From JBFGFG01 sp041627475 (GTDB taxonomy: Bacteria > Actinomycetota > Nitriliruptoria > Nitriliruptorales > Nitriliruptoraceae), in contig JBFKQZ010000164.1 of NCBI GenBank assembly GCA_041627475.1, positions 1-7,249 of the forward strand: 7,249 nucleotides of DNA. Direction: 5' to 3'. Position 1 is the first letter of the stretch, and each line of letters starts with the position of its first letter. Below are positions 6,764 through 7,249 of the stretch, piece by piece. The notes under the pieces were generated by a model. That model was not told the DNA's origin. It saw only the letters and a list, made by a program, of their open reading frames with translations, and searched no databases. A program made the position numbers and the translations under genes.

Positions 6764-6839
6764 GCTGGAGTAGCTCAGTTGGTAGAGCAATCCCCTCGTA
6801 AGGGATAGGCCAGGGGTTCGAGTCCCCTCTCCAGCTCCA
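6764..6839 (+). tRNA. tRNA-Thr (anticodon CGU)
   Basis: A 76-base cloverleaf. Acceptor stem GCTGGAG pairs with CTCCAGC (6829-6835). The D-stem is GCTC/GAGC with loop AGTTGGTA. The anticodon stem ATCCC/GGGAT encloses loop CTCGTAA with T33 and anticodon CGT at 6797-6799, reading ACG (Thr). The T-arm is AGGGG-TTCGAGT-CCCCT, and CCA is encoded at 6837-6839. The discriminator base is T (6836). It starts 9 bp after the kinase stop. All stems pair fully, so it should be functional. Confidence 0.97.
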
Positions 6840-6907
6840 TCAGGACGCGTGCCGTTGGCCCCTTGCGGTGCCCAGACGGCCGCGGGACGGTGGTGGGAGC
6901 CTCGTCC

Positions 6908-6913
6908 AGGAGG
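6908..6913 (+). promoter_or_regulatory. consensus Shine-Dalgarno for the zinc-ribbon gene
   Basis: AGGAGG lies 9 bases before ATG 6923 and supports that start. No clear promoter or terminator is seen in the 83 bp between the tRNA and this gene. Confidence 0.7.
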
Positions 6914-6922
6914 TGCGCCGCC

Positions 6923-7249
6923 ATGGGCATCACCGAGCGTGTCCCGCAGCCGGCCGCAGGACCGCAGGTCAGCGTGCCGTGCCCCGCCTGCGGGGCGCCG
7001 TTCACGTGGCCGCCGGGGGGCCGGTGCACGCGGTGCGGCGCCGACCTCGCGGGACCGCAGGCACGGCGCGTGTTCGACCTCGACCGGCAGGCCGCCGCCG
7101 TCCGGCAGCAGCGTGAGGAGGCAGTCCAGGCCCTCCGTGCCACGGTCGCGGCCGCAACGCCACCCGACCTGCCGCCGCCCTCGGCACCACCGGCTCCCGC
7201 CGTCCCGCGGCCCGGCGGCGGTCTGCGCCCACAGTGGTTCCTCGCAGCT
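6923..7249 (+). CDS. zinc-ribbon protein, probably a membrane protein (3' end outside the window)
   Basis: The frame opens at ATG 6923 behind a consensus AGGAGG and runs without a stop to the right edge, giving 109 residues so far. The N-terminal part holds a zinc ribbon, CPAC (20-23) and CTRC (35-38). Next comes a short charged helix (about 47-73, rich in R, Q, E and A) that may form a coiled coil, then a proline/alanine-rich linker (about 79-100). The last residues, LRPQWFLAA, look like the beginning of a membrane helix. This order (zinc ribbon, helix, proline-rich linker, then hydrophobic segments) is typical of large actinobacterial multi-pass proteins, such as those annotated with an SCO7613 C-terminal domain or DUF2157. 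That assignment is inference, because the diagnostic part is not in the window. Strong third-position G/C and the ribosome site make the gene itself convincing. Confidence 0.75.
   Translation, partial: MGITERVPQPAAGPQVSVPCPACGAPFTWPPGGRCTRCGADLAGPQARRVFDLDRQAAAVRQQREEAVQALRATVAAATPPDLPPPSAPPAPAVPRPGGGLRPQWFLAA

Noticed and set aside
4388..6790. 800-codon open frame on the minus strand, antisense to most of the kinase pair
   Set aside because: The frame is full of low-complexity His/Arg/Asp/Gly runs and matches no fold, while the + strand has clear kinase domains throughout. Long antisense frames are expected at this GC content.

Overview
The window looks like chromosomal DNA of a high-GC actinobacterium. 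Support comes from very high GC with strong G/C at third codon positions, GTG starts, a CCA-encoding tRNA-Thr, a DNA polymerase III delta' subunit with the long C-terminal part typical of Actinomycetota, and an actinobacterial alpha/beta hydrolase family (DUF1023). The class cannot be fixed from the sequence; a deep lineage such as Nitriliruptoria is only a guess. I see no phage, transposon, CRISPR array or other mobile element.

Layout from left to right. (1) The 3' part of holB (clamp-loader delta' subunit), cut at its 5' end by the window edge, on the + strand. (2) A two-gene minus-strand unit that converges on holB and overlaps its 3' end by 56 bp. Its first gene encodes a 90-residue helical protein with a WSG turn, like WXG100 proteins. 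A GTGA overlap links it to a 484-residue DUF1023 hydrolase carrying GHSYG. (3) A 234-bp divergent control region holding the only AT-rich island of the window, with a TTGACA promoter, a repeated heptamer and a dyad. (4) Two tandem, translationally coupled, paralogous membrane sensor kinases on the + strand, each built as 6 TM - GAF - DHp - HATPase. (5) A tRNA-Thr(CGU) gene only 9 bp after the second kinase. (6) The start of a gene for a zinc-ribbon protein, probably a membrane protein, cut by the right edge.

The main point of interest is the kinase pair. The second protein has a normal H-box (SHELRTPL, His379). In the first, the aligned position is Glu384 and most of the rest of the H-box is lost (SEQVAAPL), yet its ATP-binding N, G1 and G2 boxes are intact. 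The ATGA overlap suggests the two are made together, so a heteromeric sensor made of a phosphoacceptor-less subunit and a normal kinase is a reasonable hypothesis. No response regulator lies within the window. The second point of interest is the coupled WXG-like protein and hydrolase, which resembles a chaperone/effector-type pair of the ESX (type VII) world, although no secretion gene is visible here.
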